Of a DNA stretch of 53,835 nt, positions 25,974 to 37,473 are shown piece after piece. This stretch comes from Stutzerimonas chloritidismutans AW-1 (lineage in GTDB: Bacteria > Pseudomonadota > Gammaproteobacteria > Pseudomonadales > Pseudomonadaceae): assembly GCF_000495915.1 (NCBI RefSeq), contig NZ_AOFQ01000027.1:1-53835 (forward strand). The letters are read 5' to 3'. The position numbers and the translations under genes were made by a program. Below the pieces are notes generated by a model, which saw only the letters and a list, made by a program, of their open reading frames with translations, was not told the DNA's origin and did not search any database. Position 1 is the stretch's first letter. Every line of letters starts with the position of its first letter.

Positions 25974-26349
25974 GGGTCTTGTCTCTGATGCTCCGCAAGA
26001 CCCATTGTTCCGAAGCTGCGCATGCCGTGCAAAACCCGAAGGTCACCCTGGCAGCCTGGTCGGCGGGGTTGCGAAAACGTATGAATGATGAATCGTCAAG
26101 GATAGCCCGCTCGAAGCGGACAGCAGCCGAAGCAGTGCTTCGTGTGTTGCAGTACCTGAACGCAGGCTGGGTTTCAGCCGGCGCGTACTATACCGGATTA
26201 ACGTGAAGCTGTGCGGGTATTTTGCGCGGGCGGTTGGGCTACCGGGCGCACCGTTGGCCAGCAAGCCCCGCCGCGTGGCTCGCCTGCACCGAGCCAGGTG
26301 CACAGCAGCGGCACCGTGGCAGGTCTCGCCCTCGCGGCGGGCATCACTT
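25974..26349. other. noncoding gap between the helicase and chemoreceptor genes
   Basis: No supported gene is seen in these 376 bases. The part next to the helicase is expected to hold its promoter and 5' leader. The short open frames show no family features and are treated as chance. Confidence 0.6.
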
Positions 26350-28512
26350 TCAGGCAGCCTCGCTAGTGGCGGCGCTGACGCGGAAGCGGCCGACCAATTG
26401 GTGCAGCTTGCCAGCCGTATGACGAACACGTTCGGCGCTGTCCTGCAGCACGCCGAGGGTCTGCCCCATCTCATTGGAGGCCTGGTCGACGCCACGGATG
26501 GTCTGGCCGTAATGCAGGCTGCGCTCGTTCAGCCCCTTGATGATGTCGAACATGCGCTCGACGGTGTGATGCAGATGCACATTCTCCGAGGATGCCTCCT
26601 CGGTCAGGCGCAGGCTGCTGTCGACATTCTGGACGCCACCCTCCATGAACGACACCGCCTGGCGCGTTTCCGCCTGCAGGCTCTCGACCTTGTGCCGAAT
26701 GTCCTCAGCCGCCTTGGCCGTACGTTGCGCCAGTGAGCGGACCTCACCCGCCACCACGGCGAAGCCGCGACCATGGTCCCCCGCCCTGGCCGCCTCGATT
26801 GCTGCGTTCAGCGCCAGCAGATTGGTCTGCGTGGTGATGTCGCTAATCAGCCCGACGATCTCATCGATCTCGCCCATGCGGCTGTCGAGCAGCTGAACGC
26901 TCTGAGCCGAGCGCTGCACCACATCACGGATCGATTCGGTACCGTTACGCACGGTGTCGAAACGCTCGCGGGCACGCTGCATCACCTCGTCCATGGCGCC
27001 CTTCATTTCCTCGGCGGTCATCGATGCCTGCTGAATTTCGCCAAGTTGCTCCTCCACCAGCAGCAACAATTGATGGATCGATTCGGCCACATCGCTGGTG
27101 GTCTGCCCCGCTTCGCTGCTGCGTTCGAGCATCAGCTCGTTGTCCTGACGAACGTTTTTCGAGACCTGAATCACCTGGCCGACCACGCCGTCCAGGCTGT
27201 CGATGAAGCTGTTGATCCAACGCCCCATGTCGCCACTCTCATCGCGCTGCATGGTGCTGCCGTCGACCCTTTGGCGCAGATTGCCCTCGCCCTCGGCCAG
27301 CGTACGAATCACCTCGGTCATCTCCTGCATGCGCGCAGCCAGCCGTCGCGGCCCGAAGGACGCGAACGCCCAGGCCCCCAGCAGGAGCAGCAAACCGTTG
27401 ACCAGGTGCAGCGCGGTGGTGGGCAGACCGCTGAACTCCTGCAGCAGACTGCCGATGGCGAACAGCGTGGTCACCGTGAGCAGATACGTCTTCATCAGCC
27501 CGACGCTCAGCGAACGGCGACGATAGACCTCCTCCAGATCCGCCTCGCACATCATCCCCCATCGGTCTGGCGAGCCTTGCAGCTGAAAGGTAACGCCCTT
27601 GCCAATGACCGGAATATGGCGGTAGTCCGAGTAGCCGGGATAGGTGACGAACAGGTTGGCACCCTTGGCGATCGTCTCCCGCACACCAGGATGCAACTGG
27701 CCGGTGGCCGGATCGGTAAAACGCAATTCCAGCTCGGTATGCTGCTGCACGCGCACCGTTCCCCAGCGCGTGTGCACACCGCTTTTCAGGTTCTCGCCGT
27801 GGCTGAAGGTGGCATCTTCGAAGCGCGAGCGTGACAGCGCCGTGCCGGTCTGAACACTGCTGTCGAAGCGCGACTCCACCATGAACAGGTAGTTGTCACC
27901 CGATTCCGGGTAGACGTGGCCCGCCTCGCGCTGGATGAGGTCACCGATCACATCATTGGGCACCCGCGCGCAGATGCAGCCGAGACACTTACCGCCAACA
28001 TGCACCGGCTGGTAGAACATCAGGGTGACCGCATCATGGAAGCGCGACGTACTCGCGCCCAGGCGCTGGGTCAGCGGATCACGGTAGGGCCCGTGCAGGA
28101 ACGGCTCGCTCAGCCCGCGCGCCACCGCTCTGCCATCGAGATCCTGTTGCCCGACATGAACCGCGCAGGTGGATGCCAGCACGCGGCCTTGTGGGTCGAT
28201 GACGAACAGCTCGGAAATATCCGGCAGCTGTGCCCGTTTCCCCTCCAGCACATCGCTAGCGACGTGGCCAACGGCTTCGCCCAGATTGGCGGCGAGGTCC
28301 GCCAGATGACCCCAGTGACTGGCGACCCAGTTCTGCAGGATGCGCACCCGTGACTGCGCAACGCCCTCGAAGACCTGCTCCACCACGGGATACACGCCAC
28401 GATTCAACCAGCACGACCAGCGCATCGACAGCTTGCCGGTTGGCCCCGACCACGGAAGCCAATGGCGCTCGCTAGCGGACAGATGCATCAGATTGCTTTG
28501 AAGATGAGGCAC
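26350..28512 (-). CDS. methyl-accepting chemotaxis protein with an unusual N-terminal sensor
   Basis: The 720-residue receptor starts at GTG 28512 behind AAGGA. The C-terminal signalling domain carries the hairpin tip [20 protein letters not shown] then [20 protein letters not shown]. The N-terminal sensor region (about 35-335) resembles a CACHE-type fold. It contains the cysteine cluster CLGCIC (C176, C179, C181) and precedes, rather than lies between, the two membrane helices (about 341-357 and 367-386). A HAMP-like linker follows. With no N-terminal membrane helix visible, the sensor would be cytoplasmic unless the N-terminus is exported. The ligand is unknown. Confidence 0.92.
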   Translation of the reverse strand: MPHLQSNLMHLSASERHWLPWSGPTGKLSMRWSCWLNRGVYPVVEQVFEGVAQSRVRILQNWVASHWGHLADLAANLGEAVGHVASDVLEGKRAQLPDISELFVIDPQGRVLASTCAVHVGQQDLDGRAVARGLSEPFLHGPYRDPLTQRLGASTSRFHDAVTLMFYQPVHVGGKCLGCICARVPNDVIGDLIQREAGHVYPESGDNYLFMVESRFDSSVQTGTALSRSRFEDATFSHGENLKSGVHTRWGTVRVQQHTELELRFTDPATGQLHPGVRETIAKGANLFVTYPGYSDYRHIPVIGKGVTFQLQGSPDRWGMMCEADLEEVYRRRSLSVGLMKTYLLTVTTLFAIGSLLQEFSGLPTTALHLVNGLLLLLGAWAFASFGPRRLAARMQEMTEVIRTLAEGEGNLRQRVDGSTMQRDESGDMGRWINSFIDSLDGVVGQVIQVSKNVRQDNELMLERSSEAGQTTSDVAESIHQLLLLVEEQLGEIQQASMTAEEMKGAMDEVMQRARERFDTVRNGTESIRDVVQRSAQSVQLLDSRMGEIDEIVGLISDITTQTNLLALNAAIEAARAGDHGRGFAVVAGEVRSLAQRTAKAAEDIRHKVESLQAETRQAVSFMEGGVQNVDSSLRLTEEASSENVHLHHTVERMFDIIKGLNERSLHYGQTIRGVDQASNEMGQTLGVLQDSAERVRHTAGKLHQLVGRFRVSAATSEAA

Positions 28513-28785
28513 GGGCGATTCCTTACTGCCGACAAAATATGCTGGCGTTTTGCAATTAGCAGACCAGCCATGCCGTCACGTTTGCTCATCAGCGCGGCAA
28601 GACACAGCGCTCCAGCATTGATTAACTGCTGGCTTCGTGGGACCCAGATATTGAGTGGGACGAGTGAGGCCCCGCGATAGAGCCGCGCGTCGCGCTTTTC
28701 CGTGCGGGACGGCGCCGGCCAGTACGCACCGATATGGAACAGCCACAAACCTTCACTACCGTCGACGCACCCGTTCGGTGCAGAG

Positions 28786-29538
28786 TTAGCTCGCGGGCCG
28801 CAGTGCCGCAATCAACGAATCCAGCGAATAGCCCAAGCGCGGTGCCAACACTTCGGCCCGCTGGCGCAGCCCGGTCATGTCCAGCTGCTGATCGAGATCC
28901 GCTGGCACCAGCAGCACCACGTTGCCCTCCTTCACGGGGCACTCCCAGTAATGCCGATGATAGAGGCCACGCAGCAGCGCCGCGCCCAACGGGCGATCGT
29001 CATCGGTGCCCCACTGATTGATGATCAGCCAGCCGCCCGGATTGAGTTTTTCCTGACAGCGCTTGAGGAACGACCAGGCCAGATGCGCGGCATCCGGGCC
29101 TGCATCGTTGTACAGGTCGACGAAGATCAGATCGGAACTCTCGGCGGTATCCAGCAACTCGGTGGCATCGCCGATGCGGATATACAGTCGCGAGTCGTTC
29201 TGCAAGCCGAGGTACTGCATTGCAAGCTCCGGCACCGCCGGCCGCAGCTCGATGACCTCGACGTCCTCCAGCGGCAGGAACTGCAGACAGGCCTGCGTCA
29301 GGTTGCCGGCACCAAGCCCTAGAAACAGTGCGGTTTCCGGTTCTGCATGACACAGCCCACCGAGCAGCATCGCGCGGGTGTAATCGTATTCAAGCCAGGC
29401 AGGATCGGCGGTGAATACGCAGCTCTGTTCGACCGCCGCGCCAAACTCGAGAAAACGGTAGTCGCCCACCTCGAGTACGCGAATCAGCCCGAAAGCGTCA
29501 TGCACTTCGGCGAGCAGACGTTCCTCTTTGTCCATCAA
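28786..29538 (-). CDS. spermidine synthase-like methyltransferase-fold protein
   Basis: The 250-residue protein has a Rossmann SAM/aminopropyl-transferase fold: [18 protein letters not shown] (loop I), [14 protein letters not shown] (acidic ribose-binding residue) and [14 protein letters not shown] (catalytic-region acidic residues). It resembles the SpeE-like orphan proteins common in pseudomonads, which lack a proven polyamine role. A start at 29535 (second Met) is equally possible. It is divergent from the DAHP synthase gene, with 129 bases between them. Confidence 0.82.
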   Translation of the reverse strand: MMDKEERLLAEVHDAFGLIRVLEVGDYRFLEFGAAVEQSCVFTADPAWLEYDYTRAMLLGGLCHAEPETALFLGLGAGNLTQACLQFLPLEDVEVIELRPAVPELAMQYLGLQNDSRLYIRIGDATELLDTAESSDLIFVDLYNDAGPDAAHLAWSFLKRCQEKLNPGGWLIINQWGTDDDRPLGAALLRGLYHRHYWECPVKEGNVVLLVPADLDQQLDMTGLRQRAEVLAPRLGYSLDSLIAALRPAS

Positions 29539-29667
29539 TGTGCTCCGCAGCTATCCGATCACCAGCGTGTCGGCGAACGCATCTTACGCAGCCCCATAGG
29601 CCATCGCTATCTCCGGGGCCCGGGCGCTTCAGGTAAAATCGCCGCACTTTTATCAGTTGGAACGATC

Positions 29668-31017
29668 ATGAACGACGCCTGGAGCCCCGATAGCTGGAGA
29701 AGCAAGCCGATCCAGCAGCAGCCCGAATACCCGGATGCCGAACACCTCTCGCGCGTTGAACGCACCCTGGCCGGCTTGCCACCGTTGGTCTTCGCCGGCG
29801 AAGCACGGGAGCTGAGACGGCAGTTCGCCGAGGTGACCCAGGGCCGCGCGTTCCTGTTGCAGGGCGGCGATTGCGCCGAGAGTTTCGCCGAATTCTCGGC
29901 CACCAAGATTCGCGACACCTTCAAGGTGCTGCTGCAGATGGCGATCGTCATGACCTTCGCGGCCGGCTGCCCGGTGGTAAAGGTCGGGCGTATGGCCGGC
30001 CAGTTCGCCAAGCCCCGCTCGGCCGGTGACGAAACCGTCGATGGCATGACGCTGCCGGCTTACCGGGGCGATATCGTCAATGGCATCGACTTCAACGCGC
30101 AAAGCCGCGTGCCGGACCCGGAGCGTCTGCTGCAGGCCTACCATCAGTCCACCTCCAGCCTGAACCTGCTGCGTGCATTCGCCCAGGGCGGTTTCGCCGA
30201 CCTGCACCAGGTGCACCAGTGGAACCTGGATTTCATCGCCAACTCGCTGTTGGCCGAGAAGTACCACCAGCTCGGCGCACGCATCGACGAAACGCTGAAA
30301 TTCATGCGCGCATGCGGACTGGACGGCGCGCCACAGTTGCGCGAGACCAGCTTTTTCACGGCTCACGAGGCACTGTTGCTGAACTACGAGCAGGCTTTCG
30401 TCCGCCAGGACAGCCTCAGCGGCGGCTGGTACGACTGCTCCGCGCACATGCTGTGGATCGGTGACCGCACCCGTCAGCTCGACGGCGCGCATGTCGAATT
30501 CCTGCGCGGAGTGGGCAATCCCATCGGCGTGAAGGTCGGCCCGAGCATGGACAGCGAGGAGCTGATCCGCCTGATCGACATCCTCAACCCGCAGAACGAC
30601 CCCGGTCGCCTGAACCTGATCGTGCGCATGGGCGCCGACAAGGTCGAAGCCGGTCTGCCGCGACTGGTGCGTGCGGTGCAGAACGAAGGTCGCCATGTGC
30701 TCTGGAGTTCCGACCCGATGCATGGCAACACCATCAAGGCGTCCAGCGGTTACAAGACGCGGGACTTCGAAAAGGTGCTCGCCGAAGTGCGTCAGTTCTT
30801 CGATGTGCATCGTGCCGAGGGCAGCTACCCCGGCGGGATTCATATCGAGATGACCGGCCAGAACGTCACCGAATGCATCGGCGGTTCGCGGCCGATCACC
30901 GAAGCCAGCCTCAGCGATCGCTATCACACCCAGTGCGACCCGCGGTTAAACGCCGATCAGTCGCTGGAAATGGCGTTCATGATCGCGGAAACCCTGAAGC
31001 AACTGCGGCCCAACTGA
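29668..31017 (+). CDS. class II 3-deoxy-7-phosphoheptulonate synthase
   Basis: This 449-residue plant-type (class II) DAHP synthase condenses phosphoenolpyruvate and erythrose-4-phosphate, the first step of the shikimate pathway. Motifs include [57 protein letters not shown] and [20 protein letters not shown]. The start [10 protein letters not shown] at 29668 is chosen because it gives the standard length and is preceded by a GGAACG-like ribosome site. An in-frame extension upstream is not conserved. Pseudomonads often carry this enzyme in addition to class I forms. Confidence 0.95.
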   Translation: MNDAWSPDSWRSKPIQQQPEYPDAEHLSRVERTLAGLPPLVFAGEARELRRQFAEVTQGRAFLLQGGDCAESFAEFSATKIRDTFKVLLQMAIVMTFAAGCPVVKVGRMAGQFAKPRSAGDETVDGMTLPAYRGDIVNGIDFNAQSRVPDPERLLQAYHQSTSSLNLLRAFAQGGFADLHQVHQWNLDFIANSLLAEKYHQLGARIDETLKFMRACGLDGAPQLRETSFFTAHEALLLNYEQAFVRQDSLSGGWYDCSAHMLWIGDRTRQLDGAHVEFLRGVGNPIGVKVGPSMDSEELIRLIDILNPQNDPGRLNLIVRMGADKVEAGLPRLVRAVQNEGRHVLWSSDPMHGNTIKASSGYKTRDFEKVLAEVRQFFDVHRAEGSYPGGIHIEMTGQNVTECIGGSRPITEASLSDRYHTQCDPRLNADQSLEMAFMIAETLKQLRPN

Positions 31018-31048
31018 TGGCGAGGTAGAAGCCGCAGGCTGCCGGTCA

Positions 31049-31074
31049 CGGTGCGCGACACTTGTCGCGCACCG
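31049..31074. terminator. strong hairpin behind the DAHP synthase gene
   Basis: A perfect 12-bp inverted repeat (CGGTGCGCGACA / TGTCGCGCACCG) with a 2-base spacer lies 31 bases past the stop. There is no clear T-run, so it may be a terminator or mRNA 3'-end stabiliser. It lies 18 bases from the 3' end of the group II intron. Confidence 0.6.
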
Positions 31075-31091
31075 ATCGGCAAGTGAAAGGG

Positions 31092-33014
31092 ATCGGGTAG
31101 GAGGCGGCCTCACGGCCGCCGTCCTCCCACACCACCGTGCGTACGGTTCCGTACACGGCGGTTCAGGCCATGCGGTTAAGCCGATTGATCGTATCCAGTA
31201 TCGAGACCAGTCCAAGTCTGTCCCATAGCTTCTTCGGCAGCGCCTGATTCATATGCGGCGCTCCTGAGTTCCACCACGGGCCTCGGCCATTGAAGGCCGA
31301 CTTGCAGGCACGCTCCTCGCTCAATCCCAGGCGCATCAGGTTGCGCGCCCTCGTAGAGGGCTGCTTCCATTGCCGCCAGATGACACAGCGAAGTTTGTGC
31401 CTGACCCAGCCATCCAGCTCTTCCAGTGGACGCTTGCTCTGGCTGAGCTTGAAGTAGCCTGCCCAGCCTCGCAGCACCGGGTTTACCCGCTCGATGACAT
31501 TCGCCATCTTGTGGCCCCGCACCCCTCGCAGCAGTTCCCTGAGACGGTCGCGCACACGGCGCAGGCTCATGGTTGCCACTCGCAGTCTAGGCAGCGAGTG
31601 CCAACTCATCCCATACCCCAGGTAGTCGCATTTCCACGACCCAGCCACGCGACTCTTGTCCCGATTCAGTCTCAGTTTCAGACGGTGATTCAGGAACCGC
31701 TCGACACTGGCCAGCACTCGTTCGCCAGCACGCGGACTACGGACATAAATGTTCGCGTCATCGGCATAGCGCACGAAGCGATGGCCTCGCCGCTCCAACT
31801 CACGGTCGAGTTCATCGAGCAGGATGTTCGACAGCAGCGGCGAAAGCGGGCCGCCTTGCGGCGCCCCCTCCTGCCGATGGCTGACAACCCCGTCCGACAT
31901 GACGCCCGCTTCGAGGTAACGGCGGATGAGTCTGAGCACCTGTTTGTCTTCGACATGGCGCTCAACACAGAACATCAGGATGTCGTGGTTGACCCGATCA
32001 AAGAACTTCTCCAGATCGAGTTCCACGCAACACCTATGACCCGCCGCCACATGGGTGCGGGCCATCTCGACAGCCTGGTGAGCGCTTCTGCCCGGACGGA
32101 AGCCGTAGCTATAGTCCGAGAACAGCGGATCGAAGATCGGCGTGAGCTGTTGCAGCAGGGCTTGCTGGATCAGGCGATCCACGACACTGGGAATGCCCAG
32201 TTGCCGCATACCGCCCTGCGGTTTGGGAATTTCGACCGCCCGCACTGCCTGGGGATGGTATTCACCTGCCAGCAGCCTGACCTTCAGGATGGGCCAATAC
32301 TGTTTCACGTAGCCTGCCAAGTCGGCGACCGTCATGCCATCGGCACCCGGCGCCCCCTTGTTGCTGACCACGCGCTGATACGCACGCTTGAGATTCGCCG
32401 GTGCAAGCACCCGCTCCATCAGCGTGTCCGGCTCCGCGTTCATCCACGTCACCGACGCCGCCGATACCTCTGCGCTGTCAGGCGTCATCCTCGGCCTCTG
32501 GCCGGGACTCGGGGTGACAGTCTTCTCTTGGAGAAATTTCTGCATTTCGGTTATCGACGAGACGCTGACGCCTACTGGCGGCATGACCTGTTCGGCCCTT
32601 GATGGCGTGGTTGACCGCCACTTACTACGGCCTCGGCTGACTTCTGCACGCCCATCCCGTCGCCTCTCGACAATCGGTAGCACAATGGCAAGCGTACAGA
32701 TCTCCCAGGGTAATTCGCGCGACCTTCCTGCTTATGCCTGTCGGATCTACGTCGCAGCGTTCCGTGCAAGTATCGGGCTTTGGCGATTATGGCCACCTCA
32801 CCCCGCTGCGCCGCCTCATCCGCTTCCTGTTCGTCAGGCCAGCATTTTGCCTCGGGCTTCCTTCAGATTCGCAGTCGCCCGCGACACCCTTGCCTTCAGC
32901 TAACACTTCCCCTTGCCGGGTGTGTAGAGGACTTTCACCTCCAAGTCGCCAGGCTCACCACCACAGTGAACCCGACAGCGCCAGTCACGGCGCTACGCGC
33001 CATGCCTGGCGCAC
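31092..33014 (-). mobile_element. group II intron, bacterial class C, with maturase gene
   Basis: The intron is about 1923 nt on the minus strand. Its 5' end GTGCGCC (33014) directly follows the efp terminator hairpin and T-run, the preferred target of class C introns. The 3' end reads CCCGAT at 31097-31092. Domain V is the hairpin at about 31129-31164 with arms CCGTGTACGG and CCGTACGCACGG. Domain VI at about 31094-31128 is a GC-rich hairpin with a bulged A (31098) six bases before the 3' end, the expected branch point. All parts appear intact. Confidence 0.92.
31163..32545 (-). CDS. ltrA: group II intron reverse transcriptase/maturase
   Basis: This is an intron-encoded protein with RT blocks: PKPQGGMRQLGIPSVVDRLI, YGFRPGRSAHQAVE, LDLEKFFDRVNHD, QEGAPQGGPLSPLLSNILLD and the catalytic YADDANIYV. 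A maturase X domain follows (RGWAGYFKLSQSKRPLEELD). No endonuclease domain is seen, as expected for class C. The start is uncertain: the frame is open to 32683, ATG 32545 is used here, and ATG 32488 (MTPDSAEV) has a better ribosome site. It promotes intron splicing and retrohoming. Confidence 0.93.
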   Translation of the reverse strand: MQKFLQEKTVTPSPGQRPRMTPDSAEVSAASVTWMNAEPDTLMERVLAPANLKRAYQRVVSNKGAPGADGMTVADLAGYVKQYWPILKVRLLAGEYHPQAVRAVEIPKPQGGMRQLGIPSVVDRLIQQALLQQLTPIFDPLFSDYSYGFRPGRSAHQAVEMARTHVAAGHRCCVELDLEKFFDRVNHDILMFCVERHVEDKQVLRLIRRYLEAGVMSDGVVSHRQEGAPQGGPLSPLLSNILLDELDRELERRGHRFVRYADDANIYVRSPRAGERVLASVERFLNHRLKLRLNRDKSRVAGSWKCDYLGYGMSWHSLPRLRVATMSLRRVRDRLRELLRGVRGHKMANVIERVNPVLRGWAGYFKLSQSKRPLEELDGWVRHKLRCVIWRQWKQPSTRARNLMRLGLSEERACKSAFNGRGPWWNSGAPHMNQALPKKLWDRLGLVSILDTINRLNRMA

Positions 33015-33017
33015 CAT

Positions 33018-33043
33018 AAAAAACCCGGCGCCAGGCCGGGTTT
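33018..33043 (-). terminator. efp rho-independent terminator
   Basis: A 9-bp stem (AAACCCGGC / GCCGGGTTT, 33021-33043) is followed on the minus strand by a T-run. It lies about 27 bases behind the efp stop. The group II intron begins four bases after the T-run. Confidence 0.9.
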
Positions 33044-33069
33044 CTTTTTCGAGCAGTCTGCGTGGCCTA

Positions 33070-33636
33070 TCAGGCCTTGACGCGGGACTTGTACTCGCCG
33101 GTGCGGGTGTCGATTTCGATCGAGTCGCCGATTTCGCAGAACGCGGAAACCTGCAGCTCGGCACCGTTCTTCAGGCGAGCGGTCTTCATGACCTTGCCGG
33201 AAGTATCGCCACGCACGGACGGCTCGGTGTAAACGATTTCGCGAACGATGGTGGTCGGCAGTTCGACGGAAATCACCTTGTCGTTGTAGAAAACGGCTTC
33301 GCAGACGTCGGTCATGCCGTCTTCGATGAAGGTCATCACACCTTCCAGGTCGTCTTTTTCGATTTCGTACTGGTTGAACTCGTCGTCCATGAACACGTAC
33401 AGCGGGTCGGCGAAGTAGGAATAAGTCACTTCCTTGCGCTCGAGGATGACCGGCTCCAGCTTGTCGTCAGCCTTGTAAACGGTCTCGGTAGCCGAACCGT
33501 TGAGCAGGTTCTTCAACTTCATCTTAACCACGGCACTGTTACGGCCGGACTTGTTGAACTCGGCTTTCTGGATGACCCAGGGTGCGCCGTTGATGATGGC
33601 CACCTGGCCGGCACGGAACTCTTGTGCGGTTTTCAT
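33070..33636 (-). CDS. efp: translation elongation factor P
   Basis: This 188-residue EF-P relieves ribosome stalling at polyproline stretches. The modification loop reads [11 protein letters not shown] with arginine at residue 32, the form rhamnosylated by EarP rather than lysylated. Three beta-barrel domains follow ([20 protein letters not shown], then [20 protein letters not shown] and [17 protein letters not shown]). The start [10 protein letters not shown] at 33636 is the family start; an 11-residue extension upstream is not. The gene for its modifying enzyme lies just upstream in the same direction. Confidence 0.97.
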   Translation of the reverse strand: MKTAQEFRAGQVAIINGAPWVIQKAEFNKSGRNSAVVKMKLKNLLNGSATETVYKADDKLEPVILERKEVTYSYFADPLYVFMDDEFNQYEIEKDDLEGVMTFIEDGMTDVCEAVFYNDKVISVELPTTIVREIVYTEPSVRGDTSGKVMKTARLKNGAELQVSAFCEIGDSIEIDTRTGEYKSRVKA

Positions 33637-33813
33637 ACGAAATATCCGAAGGGGAATTAGAGACAAAAAACAGGCCGCGTATCATAGGGTCTGTTCCCGC
33701 CTGGTCGCAAGCCACGTTGCTGCGCCAAATGGCGCCATACGGAGCGGCGTACAACAAGGCGCGGAGGTCAGGCCACGGCCTTTCCCCACCATAATTGAAG
33801 GTGCGGTCGCACG

Positions 33814-34968
33814 CTAAGCGTGAACAGCACCGAGCCAATCGGTGTAGAAAAACACCAGCTTTCCGGCCAGATCGCCATTGGCCACCTGCTCGTGGGTCCA
33901 GGCTTCGGCATGTTGCAGCAAGGTCGGGTATTCGCGGACCAGAGCGGTCCAGGCTTCGCCAGCCCCCTGCCCGGCGTTCCAGGCACGCCAGAATTCGCGT
34001 AGCGCTGCGTTGGCCGTGGGCGACAGCTCATGCGCGTACAGATCGAGAAAGGCATGGAGTTTGTCCCAGTGGGCATCGTCTTCCTGAGGATAGATGTGCC
34101 ACACCAGCGGTCTGCCGGCCCACTGGGCGCGGATAAAGGACTCCTCCCCGCGCACTGCGTTGAAATCGCAGCTCCACAGAAGCAGGTCGTATTCGTCCTG
34201 AGTCATGAACGGCACGATGCACAGCTGCAGACTGCCGCGCCGATGCTGATTGCCCGTCTGCAGGCTCGGCACGCCAAGCCAGGCGGCAACATCGCCAAGT
34301 ACTCGCCCTTCCGGGACCAGCAACTGGTTGCTGCGCGAATCGGCCGCGAGGGCGTCTAGCCAACCCGCGACCGCAGTGTTTTCGTAGGCGAACAAGGACA
34401 ACAGGCGCGCGCCGGGCTGTCGCGCTATGCCGAGCGAGGCAAGAAAAGCGGTCTGTTGCGCCATATCGCTCTGAAATTCCGCACGGCGCAACATCAGATC
34501 AGCTTCACGGATCAGACCGCCGGTCCGGGCTTCGAAGCCCGGGAAGAAGAAGTACTTCTGCAAGCCGTTGGCCTGCAGTGAGGGCAGCGCATGGCAGCCG
34601 ACGATCCAGTCCTCGGCACTCAGATACTCGAGGTTCAGCCAAAGGATGCGACGACCGCTGGCAGCCATGGCATTGATGTAGGGCTGCGGCAGATTGCAGG
34701 CGAACGCCTCGATGACCACATCGGCGGGCTCGGTAGCTGACCATTGGCCGGACCAGCGCCGGACCTCCACGCCCTCATGCAGCTGCTGTTCCGCCTCGGC
34801 ATTGGCCGCCGGGCAAAGCCGAGCGAAGGTATCCAGGTCATCCACCCACAGCCGCACGTGCTGACCGTGTTCCGACGCCAGCTGCCGGGCCAGGCGCCAG
34901 GTGACGCCGATGTCACCGAAGTTATCCACGACTGCGCAGAAGATGTCCCACTTCGCTTTTACAGACAA
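33814..34968 (-). CDS. earP: EF-P arginine rhamnosyltransferase
   Basis: The 384-residue GT-B enzyme transfers rhamnose from dTDP-rhamnose to Arg32 of EF-P. Visible family segments are WDIFCAVVDNFGDIGVTWRL near the N-terminus, LWLNLEYLSAEDWIVGCHAL, YFFFPGF, SLFAYEN and the donor-site block FMTQDEYDLLLWSCDFNAVR then GEESFIRAQWAG. A TTG start at 34968 is chosen because GAGGAG lies 7 bases upstream, the product begins at the family's usual place, and no ATG or GTG is nearby. The neighbouring efp encodes the matching Arg32 substrate. Confidence 0.93.
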   Translation of the reverse strand: MSVKAKWDIFCAVVDNFGDIGVTWRLARQLASEHGQHVRLWVDDLDTFARLCPAANAEAEQQLHEGVEVRRWSGQWSATEPADVVIEAFACNLPQPYINAMAASGRRILWLNLEYLSAEDWIVGCHALPSLQANGLQKYFFFPGFEARTGGLIREADLMLRRAEFQSDMAQQTAFLASLGIARQPGARLLSLFAYENTAVAGWLDALAADSRSNQLLVPEGRVLGDVAAWLGVPSLQTGNQHRRGSLQLCIVPFMTQDEYDLLLWSCDFNAVRGEESFIRAQWAGRPLVWHIYPQEDDAHWDKLHAFLDLYAHELSPTANAALREFWRAWNAGQGAGEAWTALVREYPTLLQHAEAWTHEQVANGDLAGKLVFFYTDWLGAVHA

Positions 34969-35157
34969 AACCGTGCTCCTCGAGCCGATACCGGCACTTC
35001 GTGCCTCTGGAAACGCTGCGCAGGATACAAGGTTGGCGCCAGCAACCGGTTGCCATGCCACAACACAGGAACGGCAGACGCGCGTATACGCCCGAGCCTG
35101 CAAAGGCGTCAGCGGATTCAGATAAAAAGAAAGGAAAAACGAGAAGATCGTTATGGA

Positions 35158-35270
35158 GGTGAACCCTACCAGCCACACCCCGGCACACAATGTCACCGCT
35201 GCGGCTGCTCCCTTCCGGGCCTGACCGGGTTCACGGCTGATCGTTGCGAGGGGACCGGCAGGGCCCACCA
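35158..35270 (-). ncRNA. ffs: 4.5S RNA of the signal recognition particle
   Basis: The minus strand folds into the long hairpin of bacterial SRP RNA. The 5' arm has GGTGGGCCCTGCCGG and CTCGCAACG. The apical region has GGTCAGGCCCGGAAGGGAGC then AGCCGC, matching the conserved GGAAG tetraloop and Ffh-binding symmetric and asymmetric loops. The 3' arm ends GGTAGGGTTCACC. Length is about 113 nt. Ends are approximate by a few bases. It binds Ffh to target membrane proteins to the translocon. Confidence 0.95.
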
Positions 35271-36556
<1,286 letters not shown>

Positions 36557-36657
36557 AGCGGCTGCCAGCGGCTGATCTGACTCAGGTCAGCCGTACGCGC
36601 AAGGCCAGCTGCTATGATCGCGCGCTTTCTGCACTGGCCCCCTTCAGCGGAGTTCCG

Positions 36658-37473
36658 ATGAATCCCTCCACCCTGATCGGCATCGTCGCGAGCATCGGAC
36701 TGCTCGCCGTCGTCATGCTCTTCGCCGCCAAAGAACCCGCGCTTTTCATCGACCTGCCAAGCCTCGGCATCGTACTGGTCGGCACCCTGGCGGCGACCTT
36801 TATCAGCTATCCGTTGCGCGAAGTCACCCGAGTGTTCGGGCTGATCTGGACCGTGATGCGCAACGAGCGCCTGTACACGCGGCAGGATCTCGATGAGCTG
36901 GTGCAGATCTCGCGACTGTGGATCAGCGGTGACCTACCTGCGGTGGAAAAAGCGGTCGAGCAGGTCAGCAATCCCTTTCTGCGCACCGGCGTGCAGCTGG
37001 TGATCGACAACACCCCGGAAGAAGACATCCTGGAACTTCTGCAATGGCGCATCGCACGACTGCGCGCCCGGGAGAATGCCGAGGCACAGCTGTTCCGGGC
37101 GATGTCCAACTATGCGCCGGCGTTCGGCATGATCGGCACGCTGGTCGGGCTGATCAACCTGATGTTCATGCTCGGTAGCGGCAATATGGACCTGATCGGC
37201 CGCAGCCTCGCGGTCGCGCTGATGACGACCTTCTACGGCGTGCTGCTGGCCAACCTGATCCTCAAACCAGTGGCCGTGAAGCTCGAACGGCGTACCGAGC
37301 AACGCGTGGCGCTGATGAATCTGGTGATGCAGGGCATCTCCATGATGTGCAATCGCCGCAGCCCGGCCTACATGCGCGAAACGCTCAAGTCGTTCATCGC
37401 CCACCACGACGACGAAATTCGCGACGGCAGCCCCGCCGCACCGCGCAGCGCGCCGCAGGACGAACGCACGTGA
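36658..37473 (+). CDS. MotA-like stator/proton-channel protein
   Basis: This 271-residue inner-membrane protein has four predicted helices (about residues 5-22, 34-52, 152-172 and 184-203). The cytoplasmic loop has TVMRNERLYTRQDLDELVQI and NAEAQLFRAMSNYAPAFGMI with TLVGLINLMFML, the MotA/PomA channel signature. With the MotB-like partner (GTGA overlap) it should form a torque-generating ion channel. No flagellar genes are adjacent. Pseudomonads usually have MotAB and MotCD elsewhere, so this may be an extra or non-flagellar stator. Confidence 0.88.
   Translation: MNPSTLIGIVASIGLLAVVMLFAAKEPALFIDLPSLGIVLVGTLAATFISYPLREVTRVFGLIWTVMRNERLYTRQDLDELVQISRLWISGDLPAVEKAVEQVSNPFLRTGVQLVIDNTPEEDILELLQWRIARLRARENAEAQLFRAMSNYAPAFGMIGTLVGLINLMFMLGSGNMDLIGRSLAVALMTTFYGVLLANLILKPVAVKLERRTEQRVALMNLVMQGISMMCNRRSPAYMRETLKSFIAHHDDEIRDGSPAAPRSAPQDERT

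Noticed and set aside
24768..25988. 406-codon open frame on the plus strand
   Set aside because: It is the mirror of the DEAD-box helicase; the product is His/Gln/Asp-rich with no recognisable domain.
26773..27834. 353-codon open frame on the plus strand
   Set aside because: It lies opposite the chemoreceptor signalling domain and has low-complexity composition typical of shadow frames.
29024..29053. possible c-type haem site in the chemoreceptor sensor
   Set aside because: The Cys cluster in the chemoreceptor (residues 176-181, encoded near 27970) is CLGCIC and has no CxxCH; nothing in the listed interval supports haem binding either.
29653..30927. 424-codon open frame on the minus strand
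   Set aside because: It is antisense to the class II DAHP synthase, which has all catalytic motifs.
31370..32602. 410-codon open frame on the plus strand inside the group II intron
   Set aside because: It is antisense to the maturase with its intact YADD motif and has no domain of its own.
36569..36593. hairpin behind the renalase-like gene as a terminator
   Set aside because: The 7-bp inverted repeat CGGCTGA/TCAGCCG has no T-run and lies close to the next promoter, so termination is not supported.
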